A stretch of 64,000 bases of DNA from Aureimonas flava (GTDB taxonomy: Bacteria; Pseudomonadota; Alphaproteobacteria; Rhizobiales; Rhizobiaceae), in assembly GCF_003583935.1 (NCBI RefSeq), contig NZ_QYRN01000001.1, positions 124,001 to 188,000 on the forward strand, read 5' to 3'. The notes beneath the pieces are model-generated. The model saw only the letters and a program-made list of their open reading frames with translations. It was not told where the DNA came from and did no database searches. The position numbers were made by a program, and so were the translations under genes. Of the stretch, positions 36,368 through 45,394 are shown piece by piece (position 1 is the stretch's first letter; each line of letters starts with the position of its first letter).

Positions 36368-37011
36368 GCCATGTCCCTTCCCGCGTGGCCTGGCCCTCGC
36401 TGCGGCGGTCGCTGGTCGCCATTCTGCGGGGCATCCGGCCCGACGAGGCCGAGCCCGTTGTCGCCACGCTGATCGAGGCCGGCTTCGAGGCGATCGAGAT
36501 CCCGCTCAACTCGCCGGACGCCTTCCGCTCGATCGCCTCGGCCGTGCGTCTCGGCGGCGCCGGCCACTACATCGGCGCCGGTACGGTGCTGACGCCAGAT
36601 GACGTGGACCGGCTCGCCGAGGTGGGCGGTCGCCTCCTGGTCTCGCCCAATGTCGATGCGTCGGTGCTCGGGCGGGCGGCGTCGCACGGCATGGTGACGA
36701 TGCCCGGCGTGTTCACGCCGACCGAGGCGTTCCAGGCGATCGCGGCTGGCGCTTCGGCACTGAAGTTCTTCCCCGCCAGCGTGCTCGGGCCGTCCGGCGT
36801 TTCCGCGATCCGCGCCGTGTTGCCGAAGGATCGCGAGATAGGCGTGGTGGGAGGGGTGTCCGAAGCGGACTTCGAGGGCTACGCGGCCGTCGGCGTGCGC
36901 ACCTTCGGCCTCGGCTCTTCGCTCTACAAACCGGGGATGACGGTTGGGGAGATCCGCGAGCGAGCCGACAAGGCCGTCTTGCTCTACGACCGCGTTTGCG
37001 GTTTACGATAA
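36364..37011 (+). CDS. dgoA: 2-dehydro-3-deoxy-6-phosphogalactonate aldolase
   Basis: 215-aa KDPG/KDPGal aldolase, class I TIM barrel. It shows LVAILRGIRPDEA at the start, the catalytic Glu in IEIPLNSPD, GAGTVL, SPNVD and the Schiff-base lysine in ALKFFPAS. It splits KDPGal into pyruvate and glyceraldehyde-3-phosphate. It is the last enzyme gene before chvE, which has its own promoter 22 bp downstream. Confidence 0.92.
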   Translation: MSHVPSRVAWPSLRRSLVAILRGIRPDEAEPVVATLIEAGFEAIEIPLNSPDAFRSIASAVRLGGAGHYIGAGTVLTPDDVDRLAEVGGRLLVSPNVDASVLGRAASHGMVTMPGVFTPTEAFQAIAAGASALKFFPASVLGPSGVSAIRAVLPKDREIGVVGGVSEADFEGYAAVGVRTFGLGSSLYKPGMTVGEIRERADKAVLLYDRVCGLR

Positions 37012-37033
37012 ATCAGAGTGCAGAAAAAATTCA

Positions 37034-37076
37034 TTGGCGAGCTGTTCGCCGATGCGTTAATTCATCAGACAATTGG
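37034..37076 (+). promoter_or_regulatory. chvE promoter with the shared operator
   Basis: TTGGCG (37034-37039), a 17-bp spacer and TTAATT (37057-37062) are followed three bases later by CAGACAATTGG (37066-37076). The identical undecamer lies just after the -10 of the gguC operon promoter. This points to common control of the transporter and the catabolic operon, most likely by a repressor. Confidence 0.6.
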
Positions 37077-37215
37077 TCGTTGCTGCCTCGACTGGGTGGT
37101 GGAGGCGGAGACACCGAGAAGCGCGGGCCCGGCCCGCGGCGGTTCGAAGAACTCGGCGCGAGGGGTTCGCGCTTTCGGACGCAGGCTGCGGCGGCGTCGC
37201 GATGGGAGGAAGAGC

Positions 37216-38283
37216 ATGATTCGAATGAAGACCCTGCTGGCGGCGGTGGCCCTTGGCGCGATGACCCTTTCCGGTGCCGCGTTCGCACAGGAGAAGGGCA
37301 CCGTCGGCGTGCTGATGCCGACCAAGGCCTCGGCCCGCTGGATCGCCGACGGCGACAACATGGTGAAGCAGCTGCAGGAGCGTGGCTACAAGACCGATCT
37401 GCAGTATGCCGAGGACGACATTCCGACGCAGATCAGCCAGCTCGAGAACATGGTCGCCGCCGGCGTCCAGTCGCTAGTGATCGCCTCGATCGACGGAACC
37501 ACTCTGACCGATGCGCTCCAGCAGGCGCACGACAAGGGCATCAAGGTCATCGCCTACGATCGCCTGATCCGCAACTCGCCCAACGTCGACTACTACACGA
37601 CCTTCGACAACTTCCAGGTCGGCGTGCTCCAGGCGCAGTCGATCGTGCAGGGTCTCAAGCTCGAAAGCGCGGAAGGGCCGTTCAACATCGAGCTGTTCGG
37701 CGGCTCGCCGGACGACAACAACGCCTTCTTCTTCTACAACGGCGCGATGAGCGTGCTGCAGCCCTATCTCGACAGCGGCAAGCTCGTGATCCCGTCGGGC
37801 GAGACCGGCATGGACCGCGTCGGCACGCTGCGCTGGGACCCGGCCGTGGCGCAGGCTCGCATGGACAACCTCCTGTCGTCCTACTACGGCGACAAGAGCG
37901 TCAACGCGGTGCTCTCGCCCTATGACGGCCTGTCCATCGGCATCATCTCGGCCCTCACCGCCGTGGGCTATGGCTCGGGCGACAAGGCGATGCCGATCGT
38001 CTCCGGCCAGGATGCGGAGGTGCCTTCGGTCAAGTCGATCGAGAACGGCCAGCAGTACTCGACCATCTTCAAGGACACCCGCGAACTGGCCAAGGTGACC
38101 GTCGACATGATCGACGCGATCGGCCAGGGCAAGGAGCCCGAGGTCAACGACACCAAGACCTACGAGAACGGCGTGAAGGTGGTTCCGGCCTACCTGCTGA
38201 AGCCGGTCCTGGTGACCAAGGAGAACATCAAGCCGGTGCTGGTCGACAGCGGCTATTACACCGCGGACCAGATCAAGCCCTGA
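37216..38283 (+). CDS. chvE: Periplasmic sugar-binding protein ChvE
   Basis: 355-aa periplasmic binding protein for galactose/glucose/arabinose. The signal peptide is [20 protein letters not shown] (about residues 5-24), then the mature opening [44 protein letters not shown] and [12 protein letters not shown], strongly ChvE-like. In Agrobacterium it also presents sugars to VirA; that role is not implied here. The ATG at 37216 is preceded by GGGAGGAAGAG; the open frame upstream to 37018 is leader. A hairpin follows before gguA. Confidence 0.92.
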   Translation: MIRMKTLLAAVALGAMTLSGAAFAQEKGTVGVLMPTKASARWIADGDNMVKQLQERGYKTDLQYAEDDIPTQISQLENMVAAGVQSLVIASIDGTTLTDALQQAHDKGIKVIAYDRLIRNSPNVDYYTTFDNFQVGVLQAQSIVQGLKLESAEGPFNIELFGGSPDDNNAFFFYNGAMSVLQPYLDSGKLVIPSGETGMDRVGTLRWDPAVAQARMDNLLSSYYGDKSVNAVLSPYDGLSIGIISALTAVGYGSGDKAMPIVSGQDAEVPSVKSIENGQQYSTIFKDTRELAKVTVDMIDAIGQGKEPEVNDTKTYENGVKVVPAYLLKPVLVTKENIKPVLVDSGYYTADQIKP

Positions 38284-38293
38284 TCCGATCCGA

Positions 38294-38351
38294 CGGGGTG
38301 GGGCGCCCGTAGCACCCCGCCTTCCGCATCGCGGGGGGCTTCGGCCCCCCG
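38294..38351 (+). terminator. Tandem hairpins between chvE and gguA
   Basis: Two stems follow the chvE stop. The first pairs CGGGGTG with CACCCCG in 38294-38319. The second is a perfect 8-bp stem with a TTCG tetraloop (38332-38339 with 38344-38351). No T-run follows. They likely stabilise chvE mRNA and lower gguAB expression. Confidence 0.65.
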
Positions 38352-38384
38352 TTCCGTCGTTCCGAAACGCTGGGATCGAACGCT

Positions 38385-39920
38385 TTGGCACCGATACTCG
38401 AGATGCGCGGCATCACCAAGACGTTCCCGGGCGTGAAGGCGCTCGACAACGTCAACCTCGTCGTCCAGACGGGGGAGATCCATGCGATCTGCGGCGAGAA
38501 CGGCGCCGGCAAGTCGACGCTGATGAAGGTGCTCTCCGGCGTCTATCCGCACGGCACCTACGAGGGCGACATCCTCTACGACGGGAAGGTCCGGTCCTTT
38601 CGCGGCATCCGTGATTCCGAGCATGTCGGCATCATCATCATCCACCAGGAGCTGGCTCTGGTGCCGCTCCTGTCGATCGCCGAGAACATCTTCCTCGGCA
38701 ACGAGATCTCGCGCGGCGGCGTCATCGATTGGGACGAGGCGTTCCGCCGCTCGGACGAACTCCTGGCGCAGGTCGGGCTTTCCGAACCGCCCACCACGCT
38801 CATCAAGGACATGGGCGTCGGCAAGCAGCAGCTCGTGGAGATCGCCAAGGCGCTGTCCAAGAAGGTGCGCCTCCTAATCCTGGACGAGCCCACGGCGAGC
38901 CTCAACGAGCGCGACAGCCAGGCGCTTCTGGATCTTCTCCTGGAGTTCAAGAAGCAGGGGCTGACCTCGATCATGATCAGCCACAAGCTGAACGAGATCT
39001 CCCGCGTCGCCGACTCCATCACCGTGATCCGCGACGGCTCCACCGTCTCGACCCTCGATTGCAAGGCCGGGGTCAGCGAGGACCAGATCATCCGCGACAT
39101 GGTGGGCCGCCAGCTCGACGACCGCTATCCGCCGCGCCATCCCAAGATCGGCGAGGTCCTGTTCGAGGTGAAGGGCTGGAACGCCTATCACCATCTCAAC
39201 ACCCAGCGGCACATCGTCCGCGACGTCTCCCTCAGCGTGCGCCGGGGCGAGATCGTCGGCATCGCGGGCCTGATGGGCGCCGGCCGCACCGAGCTCGCCA
39301 TGAGCATCTTCGGGCGATCCTACGGTCGCAACGTCTCGGGCGAAGCCTTCATGCACGGCAAGGCGGTGGACGTGTCCACCATTCCGAAGGCGATCGGGGC
39401 CGGGCTCGCCTACGTCACCGAGGACCGCAAGCAGTACGGCCTGCTCCTCGAGGACGACATCCGCCAGAACATCTCGCTCGCCAACCTGCCCGGCATCGCC
39501 AAGAACGGCGTCGTCGACGAGGACCGCGAGCGCAAGGTGGCGGAGGACTACCGCTCCAGCCTGCGCATCCGCTCCTCCGACATCTTCCACAAGACGCTGA
39601 ACCTGTCGGGCGGCAACCAGCAGAAGGTCGTCCTGTCGAAGTGGCTGTTCTCGAACCCAGAGCTCCTGATCCTCGACGAGCCGACGCGCGGCATCGACGT
39701 CGGCGCGAAGTTCGAGATCTATTCCATCATCGAGCGGCTCGCGGGCGAGGGTAAGGGCATTTTGATGATCTCGTCGGAGATGCCCGAGCTTCTCGGCATG
39801 TGCGACCGGATCTACGTCATGAACGAAGGACGCTTCGTGGCCGAGATGCCGCGCGGCGAGGCGACACAGGAAAGCATCATGCGCGCCATTATTCGGACCG
39901 CAGGGAGGAACGCGGCATGA
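38385..39920 (+). CDS. gguA: Multiple-sugar ABC transporter ATP-binding protein
   Basis: 511-aa duplicated ABC ATPase. Walker A is GENGAGKST at about residue 37, the first signature area is [16 protein letters not shown], with [11 protein letters not shown]; the second domain has [16 protein letters not shown] and [14 protein letters not shown]. The TTG at 38385 gives an N-terminus like known GguA ([15 protein letters not shown]); an in-frame ATG at 38403 would shorten it by six residues. Its stop overlaps the gguB start. It energises uptake of ChvE-bound sugars. Confidence 0.9.
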   Translation: MAPILEMRGITKTFPGVKALDNVNLVVQTGEIHAICGENGAGKSTLMKVLSGVYPHGTYEGDILYDGKVRSFRGIRDSEHVGIIIIHQELALVPLLSIAENIFLGNEISRGGVIDWDEAFRRSDELLAQVGLSEPPTTLIKDMGVGKQQLVEIAKALSKKVRLLILDEPTASLNERDSQALLDLLLEFKKQGLTSIMISHKLNEISRVADSITVIRDGSTVSTLDCKAGVSEDQIIRDMVGRQLDDRYPPRHPKIGEVLFEVKGWNAYHHLNTQRHIVRDVSLSVRRGEIVGIAGLMGAGRTELAMSIFGRSYGRNVSGEAFMHGKAVDVSTIPKAIGAGLAYVTEDRKQYGLLLEDDIRQNISLANLPGIAKNGVVDEDRERKVAEDYRSSLRIRSSDIFHKTLNLSGGNQQKVVLSKWLFSNPELLILDEPTRGIDVGAKFEIYSIIERLAGEGKGILMISSEMPELLGMCDRIYVMNEGRFVAEMPRGEATQESIMRAIIRTAGRNAA

Positions 39921-41137
39921 GCATCAAAACCGTGGAGGCCCCCGGCGGACAGGGGAGCGGAGCGAGCCTCGACTACTTCAAGAGCCATCTTCGCGAATAC
40001 GGCATGCTGGTCGCGCTTGTCGCGATCATCCTCTTCTTCGCCGCCTATTCCGCGGCGACTGGGCGCCCGACCTTCGTGTCGGCCTCCAACCTCACCAACC
40101 TGTTCCTCCAGAACAGCTACGTCATCATCATGGCGATCGGCATGCTGCTGATCATCATCACAGGCAACATCGACCTGTCGGTCGGCTCGCTGGTCGGCTT
40201 CGTCGGCGCGGTGGGCGCCGTCCTGATGGTGCTTTATAACGTGCCGGTGCCGCTGGCGGTGCTGATGTGCCTCGTCGTCGGCGCGGTGATCGGCGCGATC
40301 CAAGGGTATTTCGTCGCCTTCCTGCGCATCCCGTCCTTCATCGTGACGCTGGCCGGCATGCTGGTCTTCCGCGGCCTCACCTTCATGACGCTCGGATCCT
40401 CGTCCTCGATCTCGCCGATCCCGCCGTCGCTGCGCGCGATCTCGACCGGCACGATCCCGGACGTCCTGCCGGTGTTCGGGCTCGCAAACTCGACCACCCT
40501 GATCCTCGCCATCGTGCTGGCCGTCGGCTTCGCCCTGTTCGCGATCTCGAAGCGGTCCGCCAAGGGGCGCGTCGGCCCGGTGGCCGAACCCGTGTCCTTC
40601 TTCTACGGGCGCGTGGCGCTGGTCACCGTCGCGATCCTGTTCATGGGCTACCTGCTGGCCACCAATCGCGGCCTGCCGAACGTCCTGATCCTGATGGCGG
40701 TGCTGATCGCGATCTACGCCTTCGTCACCTCCCGCACCACGATCGGCCGCCGCGTCTATGCGGTCGGCGGCAACGAGAAGGCCGCCAAGCTCTCGGGCGT
40801 GAAGACCGAGCGGATCGTGTTCCTGGCCTTCGTCAACATGGGCGTCATGGCCGCCATCGCGGGCCTCGTGTTCTTCGCGCGCGTCGGTTCGGCCACCGCC
40901 AAGAACGGCACGGGTCTCGAGCTCGACGTGATCGCGGCCTGCTTCATCGGCGGCGCTTCGGCCTATGGCGGCGTCGGCAAGGTGACCGGAGCTGTGATCG
41001 GCGCCTTCATCATGGGCGCGCTCAACATGGGCATGCAGACGTCCATGCAGCTCTCGATCGACTACCAGCAGCTCGTGAAGGGTCTGGTGCTGCTCGCGGC
41101 GGTCTGCTTCGACGTGTACAACCGCAACAAGGCCTGA
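39917..41137 (+). CDS. gguB: Multiple-sugar ABC transporter permease
   Basis: 406-aa membrane permease, longer than typical CUT2 permeases because of an extra membrane segment and cytoplasmic insert around residues 205-240 ([12 protein letters not shown]...). The hallmark [16 protein letters not shown] is near residue 80 and [14 protein letters not shown] near residue 350. It starts with an ATGA overlap on gguA and ends 17 bp before a strong terminator that closes the operon. Confidence 0.92.
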   Translation: MSIKTVEAPGGQGSGASLDYFKSHLREYGMLVALVAIILFFAAYSAATGRPTFVSASNLTNLFLQNSYVIIMAIGMLLIIITGNIDLSVGSLVGFVGAVGAVLMVLYNVPVPLAVLMCLVVGAVIGAIQGYFVAFLRIPSFIVTLAGMLVFRGLTFMTLGSSSSISPIPPSLRAISTGTIPDVLPVFGLANSTTLILAIVLAVGFALFAISKRSAKGRVGPVAEPVSFFYGRVALVTVAILFMGYLLATNRGLPNVLILMAVLIAIYAFVTSRTTIGRRVYAVGGNEKAAKLSGVKTERIVFLAFVNMGVMAAIAGLVFFARVGSATAKNGTGLELDVIAACFIGGASAYGGVGKVTGAVIGAFIMGALNMGMQTSMQLSIDYQQLVKGLVLLAAVCFDVYNRNKA

Positions 41138-41154
41138 TCCGGCGGATCGGATCA

Positions 41155-41189
41155 TGGGCGGGCGCCGGGAAGCCGGCGCCCGCCCATTT
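41155..41189 (+). terminator. Intrinsic terminator of chvE-gguAB
   Basis: A perfect 14-bp stem (41155-41168 with 41173-41186), a GAAG loop and TTT follow the gguB stop by 17 bp. Confidence 0.9.
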
Positions 41190-41271
41190 GCATTGCCGGC
41201 GGGGCCGCTGGCGGTTGCGGGCCGGCGTGTCGGCGGAGTAGGGGACATCGGTAGCCGTTTCGGAGATCGTC

Positions 41272-41559
41272 ATGCCCAACAGCCGCGCCGACGTCACGAC
41301 CCAGCACGCAAGTCGCTATCTCCAGCAGCTTTGCAAGCATTGGGCTCACAAGTTTTCCGTCGAGTTCGATCCCCATCGGGGCACGATCGAGATGCCCGCC
41401 GCGCGGATCGCGCTGGAGGCGCGGAACGACCGCTTGCTGGTGGACGTGAATGCCGAGGATGCCGCCGCGCTGGAGCGGATGGAGGGCGTCGTCGCCGAAC
41501 ACATCGTGCGCTTCGCCTTCCGCGAGGACCTCGTCTTCGACTGGACGCGCGAAGGCTGA
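41272..41559 (+). CDS. DUF2218-family protein
   Basis: 95-aa protein of the DUF2218 family (small alpha/beta proteins of unknown function, often near iron-uptake genes elsewhere). Visible are TTQHASRYLQQLCKHWAHKF, the Asp/Gly turn FDPHRGTIEMP and the C-terminal HIVRFAFREDLVFDW. It is a single gene with no clear partner. Confidence 0.8.
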   Translation: MPNSRADVTTQHASRYLQQLCKHWAHKFSVEFDPHRGTIEMPAARIALEARNDRLLVDVNAEDAAALERMEGVVAEHIVRFAFREDLVFDWTREG

Positions 41560-42153
41560 CACGGTCCTGATCGCGCCTGTGCGAGGGACTTTGGCTCCTC
41601 GTGCAGCACGCCGCTTCACGAAATATGCTGCAACGCCGACATCCGCGTTCGAGCATCCGGACCATGGATAGCACCGGAGCATCACGCATACGCGCCGAGA
41701 TCGGGTAGACCTGCATCCAAACAGTGGGTTGCGAGCATTCGTTGAATGCTCCTGTGAGGTCTCTCCGGCGGAGGCGGTCGGTACATTCTCGGCGCCGTGC
41801 CGGAGTGTCTCGCGACGATCGGCGGGCCCACCGCGTGCTGTCCGCGCCGGGCCGCGACCCGTCGGATCGCGTTCACTCACCCAAGCAGGATTGCTCACGC
41901 GTTCAGGCGTGCGACCCTTGCGACCTGGGCTCCACTGCCGACGCCCGTGGACGAACCGCGGGCCGGGCGGCACCCCGCCTCGCCACGGAGCCGTTGCCAT
42001 TCCAGAGCTATGCGTCCGGCTGTCGACATGCGCGGCGAGGAAAAACGTCGCGATGCGGCCCGGTGCACGCGTTTTGTGCTGCAAGGCACGCCGCCTTACC
42101 CTATCCGGGTAGGGACCAAACACTGGAGAGATTCGAAGCCGGAGGCCGCGCCG
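41560..42153. other. 594-bp stretch without a recognised gene
   Basis: No credible coding frame: the long open frames here have no homology-like pattern and poor starts. It holds a perfect 8-bp inverted repeat GAGCATTC/GAATGCTC (41733-41740 with 41744-41751) with a 3-nt loop, and CCCTA/TAGGG arms (42099-42103 with 42110-42114) close to the antiporter start. It may hold the antiporter promoter and leader, or a small RNA; I cannot name one. Confidence 0.5.
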
Positions 42154-44022
42154 ATGCTGCACGACATGCCGTTGATCGAGACGATCGTGGCCGGCCTTGG
42201 CCTCGCCTTCGTCTTCGGCACCCTGGCGAACCGCTTCGGCATCTCGCCCATCGTCGGCTACCTGCTGGCGGGCGTCAGCGTCGGCCCCTTCACGCCGGGC
42301 TTCGTGGCGGACCAGAGCCTGGCGACCGAGCTCGCCGAGCTCGGCGTCATCCTGCTGATGTTCGGCGTCGGCCTGCATTTCTCGCTGAACGATCTGATGT
42401 CCGTGCGCGCGATCGCGCTGCCGGGCGCGATGGTGCAGATCGCCTGCGCCACGCTGCTCGGCATGGGACTTGCCTGGCTGCTCGGCTGGTCCGTTGGCGC
42501 GGGCCTGGTGTTCGGTCTCGCCCTCTCGGTCGCCTCCACCGTGGTGCTGCTGCGCGCCATGCAGGAGCGGCGGCTGATCGAGACGGGCAAGGGGCGCATC
42601 GCGGTCGGCTGGCTGATCGTGGAAGACCTTGCCATGGTGCTGGCGCTGGTCCTGCTGCCGGCCTTCGCGACGACGCTGGGCGGCACGGCGCCGTCGGGCG
42701 GCGCGGGATTGCTGCACGATCTCGGGCTCGGTGTCTCCGGCGTCATCCTGATGACGATCTTCAAGCTCTGCGTCTTCGTGATGCTGATGCTCCTGGTCGG
42801 CCGACGGATCATCCCCTGGGCGCTCCAGATGACCGCGCGCTCCGGCTCGCGCGAACTGTTCCGCCTCGCGGTCCTCGCCATCACGCTGGCCGTCGCCTTC
42901 GGCGCCGCGTCCTTGTTCGGCGTGTCGCTGGCGCTCGGCGCGTTCTTCGCCGGTATGATCATGGCCGAATCCGACCTCAGCCACCGCGCCGCCGAAGATA
43001 CGCTGCCGCTGCGCGACGCCTTCGCCGTCCTCTTCTTCGTGTCGGTCGGCATGCTGTTCGATCCGCGCAGCCTGATCCAGGACCCGCTTCCGATCCTGGC
43101 GACGGTGCTCATCATCGTCCTCGGCAAGTCGATCGCCGCCTTCGTGATCGTGCGCGCCTTCCGCCACCCGGTGTCCACCGCGCTCACGATCTCCGTCTCG
43201 CTGGCGCAGATCGGCGAGTTCTCCTTCATCCTGGCCGAGCTCGGCGGTCGCCTGCAGATCCTTCCGCCCGAAGCGCGGGACCTGATCCTGGCGGGCGCCA
43301 TCCTGTCGATCATGCTGAACCCGATCCTGTTCTCCTCGATCGACCGGCTGCGCCAGCGCCTGGACCGCGTCTCGCCGGAGGACGGCGCGGCCGCGACGGC
43401 CGCCAAGCCGCTCCAGTCCGCGGATGGGCGCGAGTTGCAGATCCAGCCCGGCGGGGTCGTGCCCTCGCACATCCCGGCGGGAAGCGTCGCCATCGAAGCC
43501 GACGACCTTCGCCCGACGGCGCTGGCCGACCATCTCGTGCTGGTCGGCTACGGCCGTGTCGGATCCAAGATCGCCCAGCGCCTCGCCGAAGCGGGCCGCG
43601 CCTTCGTGGTGGTCGAGGATGCGGACAAGCGCGTCGCGCGCATCCGCGCGGCCGGGATCGAGGCGATCGTCGGCAACGCCGTGAAGGCGGAGGTGTTGGA
43701 AGCGGCCAATATCGCCGCCGCGCGCGACATCGTGCTCGCGTTCCCGAACAGCTTCGAGGCGGTCGCGATCATCAACGCGGCTCGCGCGGCGAACCCCGCC
43801 ATCCGCATCACGGCGCGCGTGCATTCCGGCGAGCAGCGCGAGCGGCTGATCCAGGCCGGCGCCGACGCCGTCATCAACGGCGACGAGGTCACCGCCGAGG
43901 CGATCGCCGACCACATCCTCGACGCGCCCGCCGACGTGCCGTTGGCGGACGGTCCGATCCTGCCGGCTGAGGGGCCGATGCGCGAGGCGGCATTGACAGA
44001 CGGTGCCGATCGCTTACCCTGA
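42154..44022 (+). CDS. Kef/YbaL-type cation:proton antiporter with TrkA-N domain
   Basis: 622-aa CPA2-family transporter. The membrane half (about residues 1-395) has a dozen helices including GYLLAGVSVGPFTPG, GVGLHFSLNDL, LIVEDLAMV (antiporter Asp pair area) and FFAGMIMAESDLSH. A linker is followed by an RCK/TrkA-N NAD-binding domain (about 445-590) opening LVLVGYGRVGSKIA. It probably exchanges K+ for H+, regulated by nucleotide binding. The ATG at 42154 has GGAGG eight bases upstream; the open frame further up to 41797 is not used. The end of the gene contains the thi promoter. Confidence 0.88.
   Translation: MLHDMPLIETIVAGLGLAFVFGTLANRFGISPIVGYLLAGVSVGPFTPGFVADQSLATELAELGVILLMFGVGLHFSLNDLMSVRAIALPGAMVQIACATLLGMGLAWLLGWSVGAGLVFGLALSVASTVVLLRAMQERRLIETGKGRIAVGWLIVEDLAMVLALVLLPAFATTLGGTAPSGGAGLLHDLGLGVSGVILMTIFKLCVFVMLMLLVGRRIIPWALQMTARSGSRELFRLAVLAITLAVAFGAASLFGVSLALGAFFAGMIMAESDLSHRAAEDTLPLRDAFAVLFFVSVGMLFDPRSLIQDPLPILATVLIIVLGKSIAAFVIVRAFRHPVSTALTISVSLAQIGEFSFILAELGGRLQILPPEARDLILAGAILSIMLNPILFSSIDRLRQRLDRVSPEDGAAATAAKPLQSADGRELQIQPGGVVPSHIPAGSVAIEADDLRPTALADHLVLVGYGRVGSKIAQRLAEAGRAFVVVEDADKRVARIRAAGIEAIVGNAVKAEVLEAANIAAARDIVLAFPNSFEAVAIINAARAANPAIRITARVHSGEQRERLIQAGADAVINGDEVTAEAIADHILDAPADVPLADGPILPAEGPMREAALTDGADRLP
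43993..44020 (+). promoter_or_regulatory. Probable thi operon promoter inside the antiporter gene
   Basis: TTGACA (43993-43998), a 16-bp spacer and TACCCT (44015-44020) lie within the last ten codons of the antiporter gene. The predicted start near 44027 coincides with the first paired base of the TPP aptamer, which supports the call. Confidence 0.55.
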
Positions 44023-44027
44023 TCCCT

Positions 44028-44122
44028 TTCCAGGGGGAGTTCCGGCAGGGAACTGAGAGGCCGGCGCAAGCGCCCGGCGACCCCACGAACCTGATCCAGT
44101 TCGCACTGGCGTAGGGATGGAG
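44028..44122 (+). ncRNA. TPP riboswitch (THI element)
   Basis: All conserved THI-box blocks are in order: CAGGGGGAG at 44031, CTGAGAGG at 44053, ACCCCACGAACCTGATC at about 44080-44096 and GCGTAGGGATGG at 44109-44120. The closing stem pairs 44028-44032 with 44118-44122. Thiamin pyrophosphate binding should lower expression of thiOSGE. No T-tract follows before thiO, so control of translation start is more likely than termination. It begins six bases after the antiporter stop. Confidence 0.95.
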
Positions 44123-44239
44123 TGTTCCGCTCCGACGAAGGACCGCGAGACGCCTTCTCTCGAAGGCTTCCGCGCTTCGCACGCGCGGACGTTTCCCGGT
44201 CCGGCGGCAGGTGCGGCAATGCGCGGCGCGGGAGCGGCG

Positions 44240-45199
44240 ATGACCATTCATATCCTGGGCGCGGGGGTCGCGGGCCTGACCACCGGGCTTCGCCTGGCGG
44301 AAGCCGGCGAGAGCGTCGTGGTCCACGAGCGCGGCCCGGACCTTGCGTCCTCCGCGTCCTGGCTCGCGGGCGGCATGCTGGCCCCGTTCTGCGAGGCGAG
44401 CGTCGCCGATCCGAGCATCGTCGCGCCGGGCCTCGAAGGAATCGCGTTCTGGTCGCGCGTCACGGAGGTGGAGCGCCACGGCACGCTGGTCGTCGCGGCC
44501 GGTCGCGACGCCGGCGACCTGCGCCAGTTCGCCGCCCGCACCCGATCCAATCGCATGCTCGACGCGGAGGGCCTCGCGGCGCTGGAACCCGACCTCGGCG
44601 GCCGCTTCGCCAAGGCGCTGTTCTTCGAGAGCGAGGCTCACCTCGATCCGCGCCGGACGCTCGCCGCCCTTGCGGGACGCATCGAGGCCCTGGGCGGAAC
44701 GATCCGGTTTTCCGACCCGCGCGAGCCCTTGGGGCTGCGAGGCGAGCGCGTCGTCGACTGCCGGGGCCTAGCGGCGGACCTGCCTCGCCTGCGCTCGGTG
44801 CGCGGCGAGATGGCGATCGTGCGCTGCCCCGACGTCTCGCTGCGCCGGCCGGTGCGCCTCCTGCACCCGCGCTGGCCGATCTACGTCGTGCCCCGCGCCG
44901 ACCACGTCTTCATGATCGGCGCGACCATGGTAGAAAGCGAGGCGGCCGGCCCCGTGACCTTGCGCTCGGCAGTGGAGCTTCTGACCGCCGCCTTCGCGCT
45001 CCATCCGGCCTTCGCCGAGGCCGAGATCCTCGAGATCGGCAGCGGCCGGCGGCCGGCCTTGCCCGACAACCTTCCAAGCGTCGCGCGCACCGACCGGGGC
45101 GTCGCCTTTTCCGGCCTCTATCGGCACGGATTCCTGCTCTCGCCCGCCTTCTCGAAGATCGCCGCCGACCTCGCCGTCGGCGCCAAGGAGCCTGCATGA
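44240..45199 (+). CDS. thiO: Glycine oxidase ThiO
   Basis: 319-aa FAD-dependent amine oxidase that oxidises glycine to the imine used for the thiazole ring of thiamin. The N-terminal dinucleotide loop is ILGAGVAGLTTGLRLAEAG, with ASSASWLAGGMLAPFCEA and the C-terminal SGLYRHGFLLSPAFSK flavin-contact motif. I chose the ATG at 44240 (GGGAG upstream) because similarity starts there; the frame is open from 44117, which lies in the riboswitch. The stop overlaps thiS. Confidence 0.92.
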   Translation: MTIHILGAGVAGLTTGLRLAEAGESVVVHERGPDLASSASWLAGGMLAPFCEASVADPSIVAPGLEGIAFWSRVTEVERHGTLVVAAGRDAGDLRQFAARTRSNRMLDAEGLAALEPDLGGRFAKALFFESEAHLDPRRTLAALAGRIEALGGTIRFSDPREPLGLRGERVVDCRGLAADLPRLRSVRGEMAIVRCPDVSLRRPVRLLHPRWPIYVVPRADHVFMIGATMVESEAAGPVTLRSAVELLTAAFALHPAFAEAEILEIGSGRRPALPDNLPSVARTDRGVAFSGLYRHGFLLSPAFSKIAADLAVGAKEPA

Positions 45200-45393
45200 A
45201 GATCACCCTGAACGGAGAGGCGAAGGACGTCGCCGCGCGCGACATCGAAACCCTGCTCCGCGAGCTCGACTATCGACCGGAGATCGTGGCGACCGCGCTG
45301 AACCGCGAGTTCGTGCCGCGCGGCGCGCGAGGCACCGCGACCCTCGCCGAGGGCGACGCGGTGGAGATCCTCTCTCCCATGAAGGGCGGCTGA
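45196..45393 (+). CDS. thiS: Sulfur carrier protein ThiS
   Basis: 65-aa ubiquitin-like sulfur carrier ending in the required diglycine (SPMKGG), whose C-terminus is thiocarboxylated and gives sulfur to ThiG. Family markers are [23 protein letters not shown] and EGDAVEIL. It overlaps the thiO stop by 4 bp and precedes thiG by 1 bp. Confidence 0.95.
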   Translation: MKITLNGEAKDVAARDIETLLRELDYRPEIVATALNREFVPRGARGTATLAEGDAVEILSPMKGG

Positions 45394-45394
45394 G

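Noticed and set aside
41797-42153. N-terminal extension of the antiporter by 119 residues
   Set aside because: Composition is not membrane-like, and the ATG at 42154 with GGAGG upstream fits the family N-terminus.
41152-43914. A 920-codon minus-strand frame opposite the antiporter gene
   Set aside because: Low-complexity charged sequence (many HQD/RRD runs), no motif, and the plus strand has a clear transporter.
44117-44239. Longer ThiO starting at 44117
   Set aside because: This start lies in the TPP aptamer; the FAD loop begins right after the ATG at 44240.
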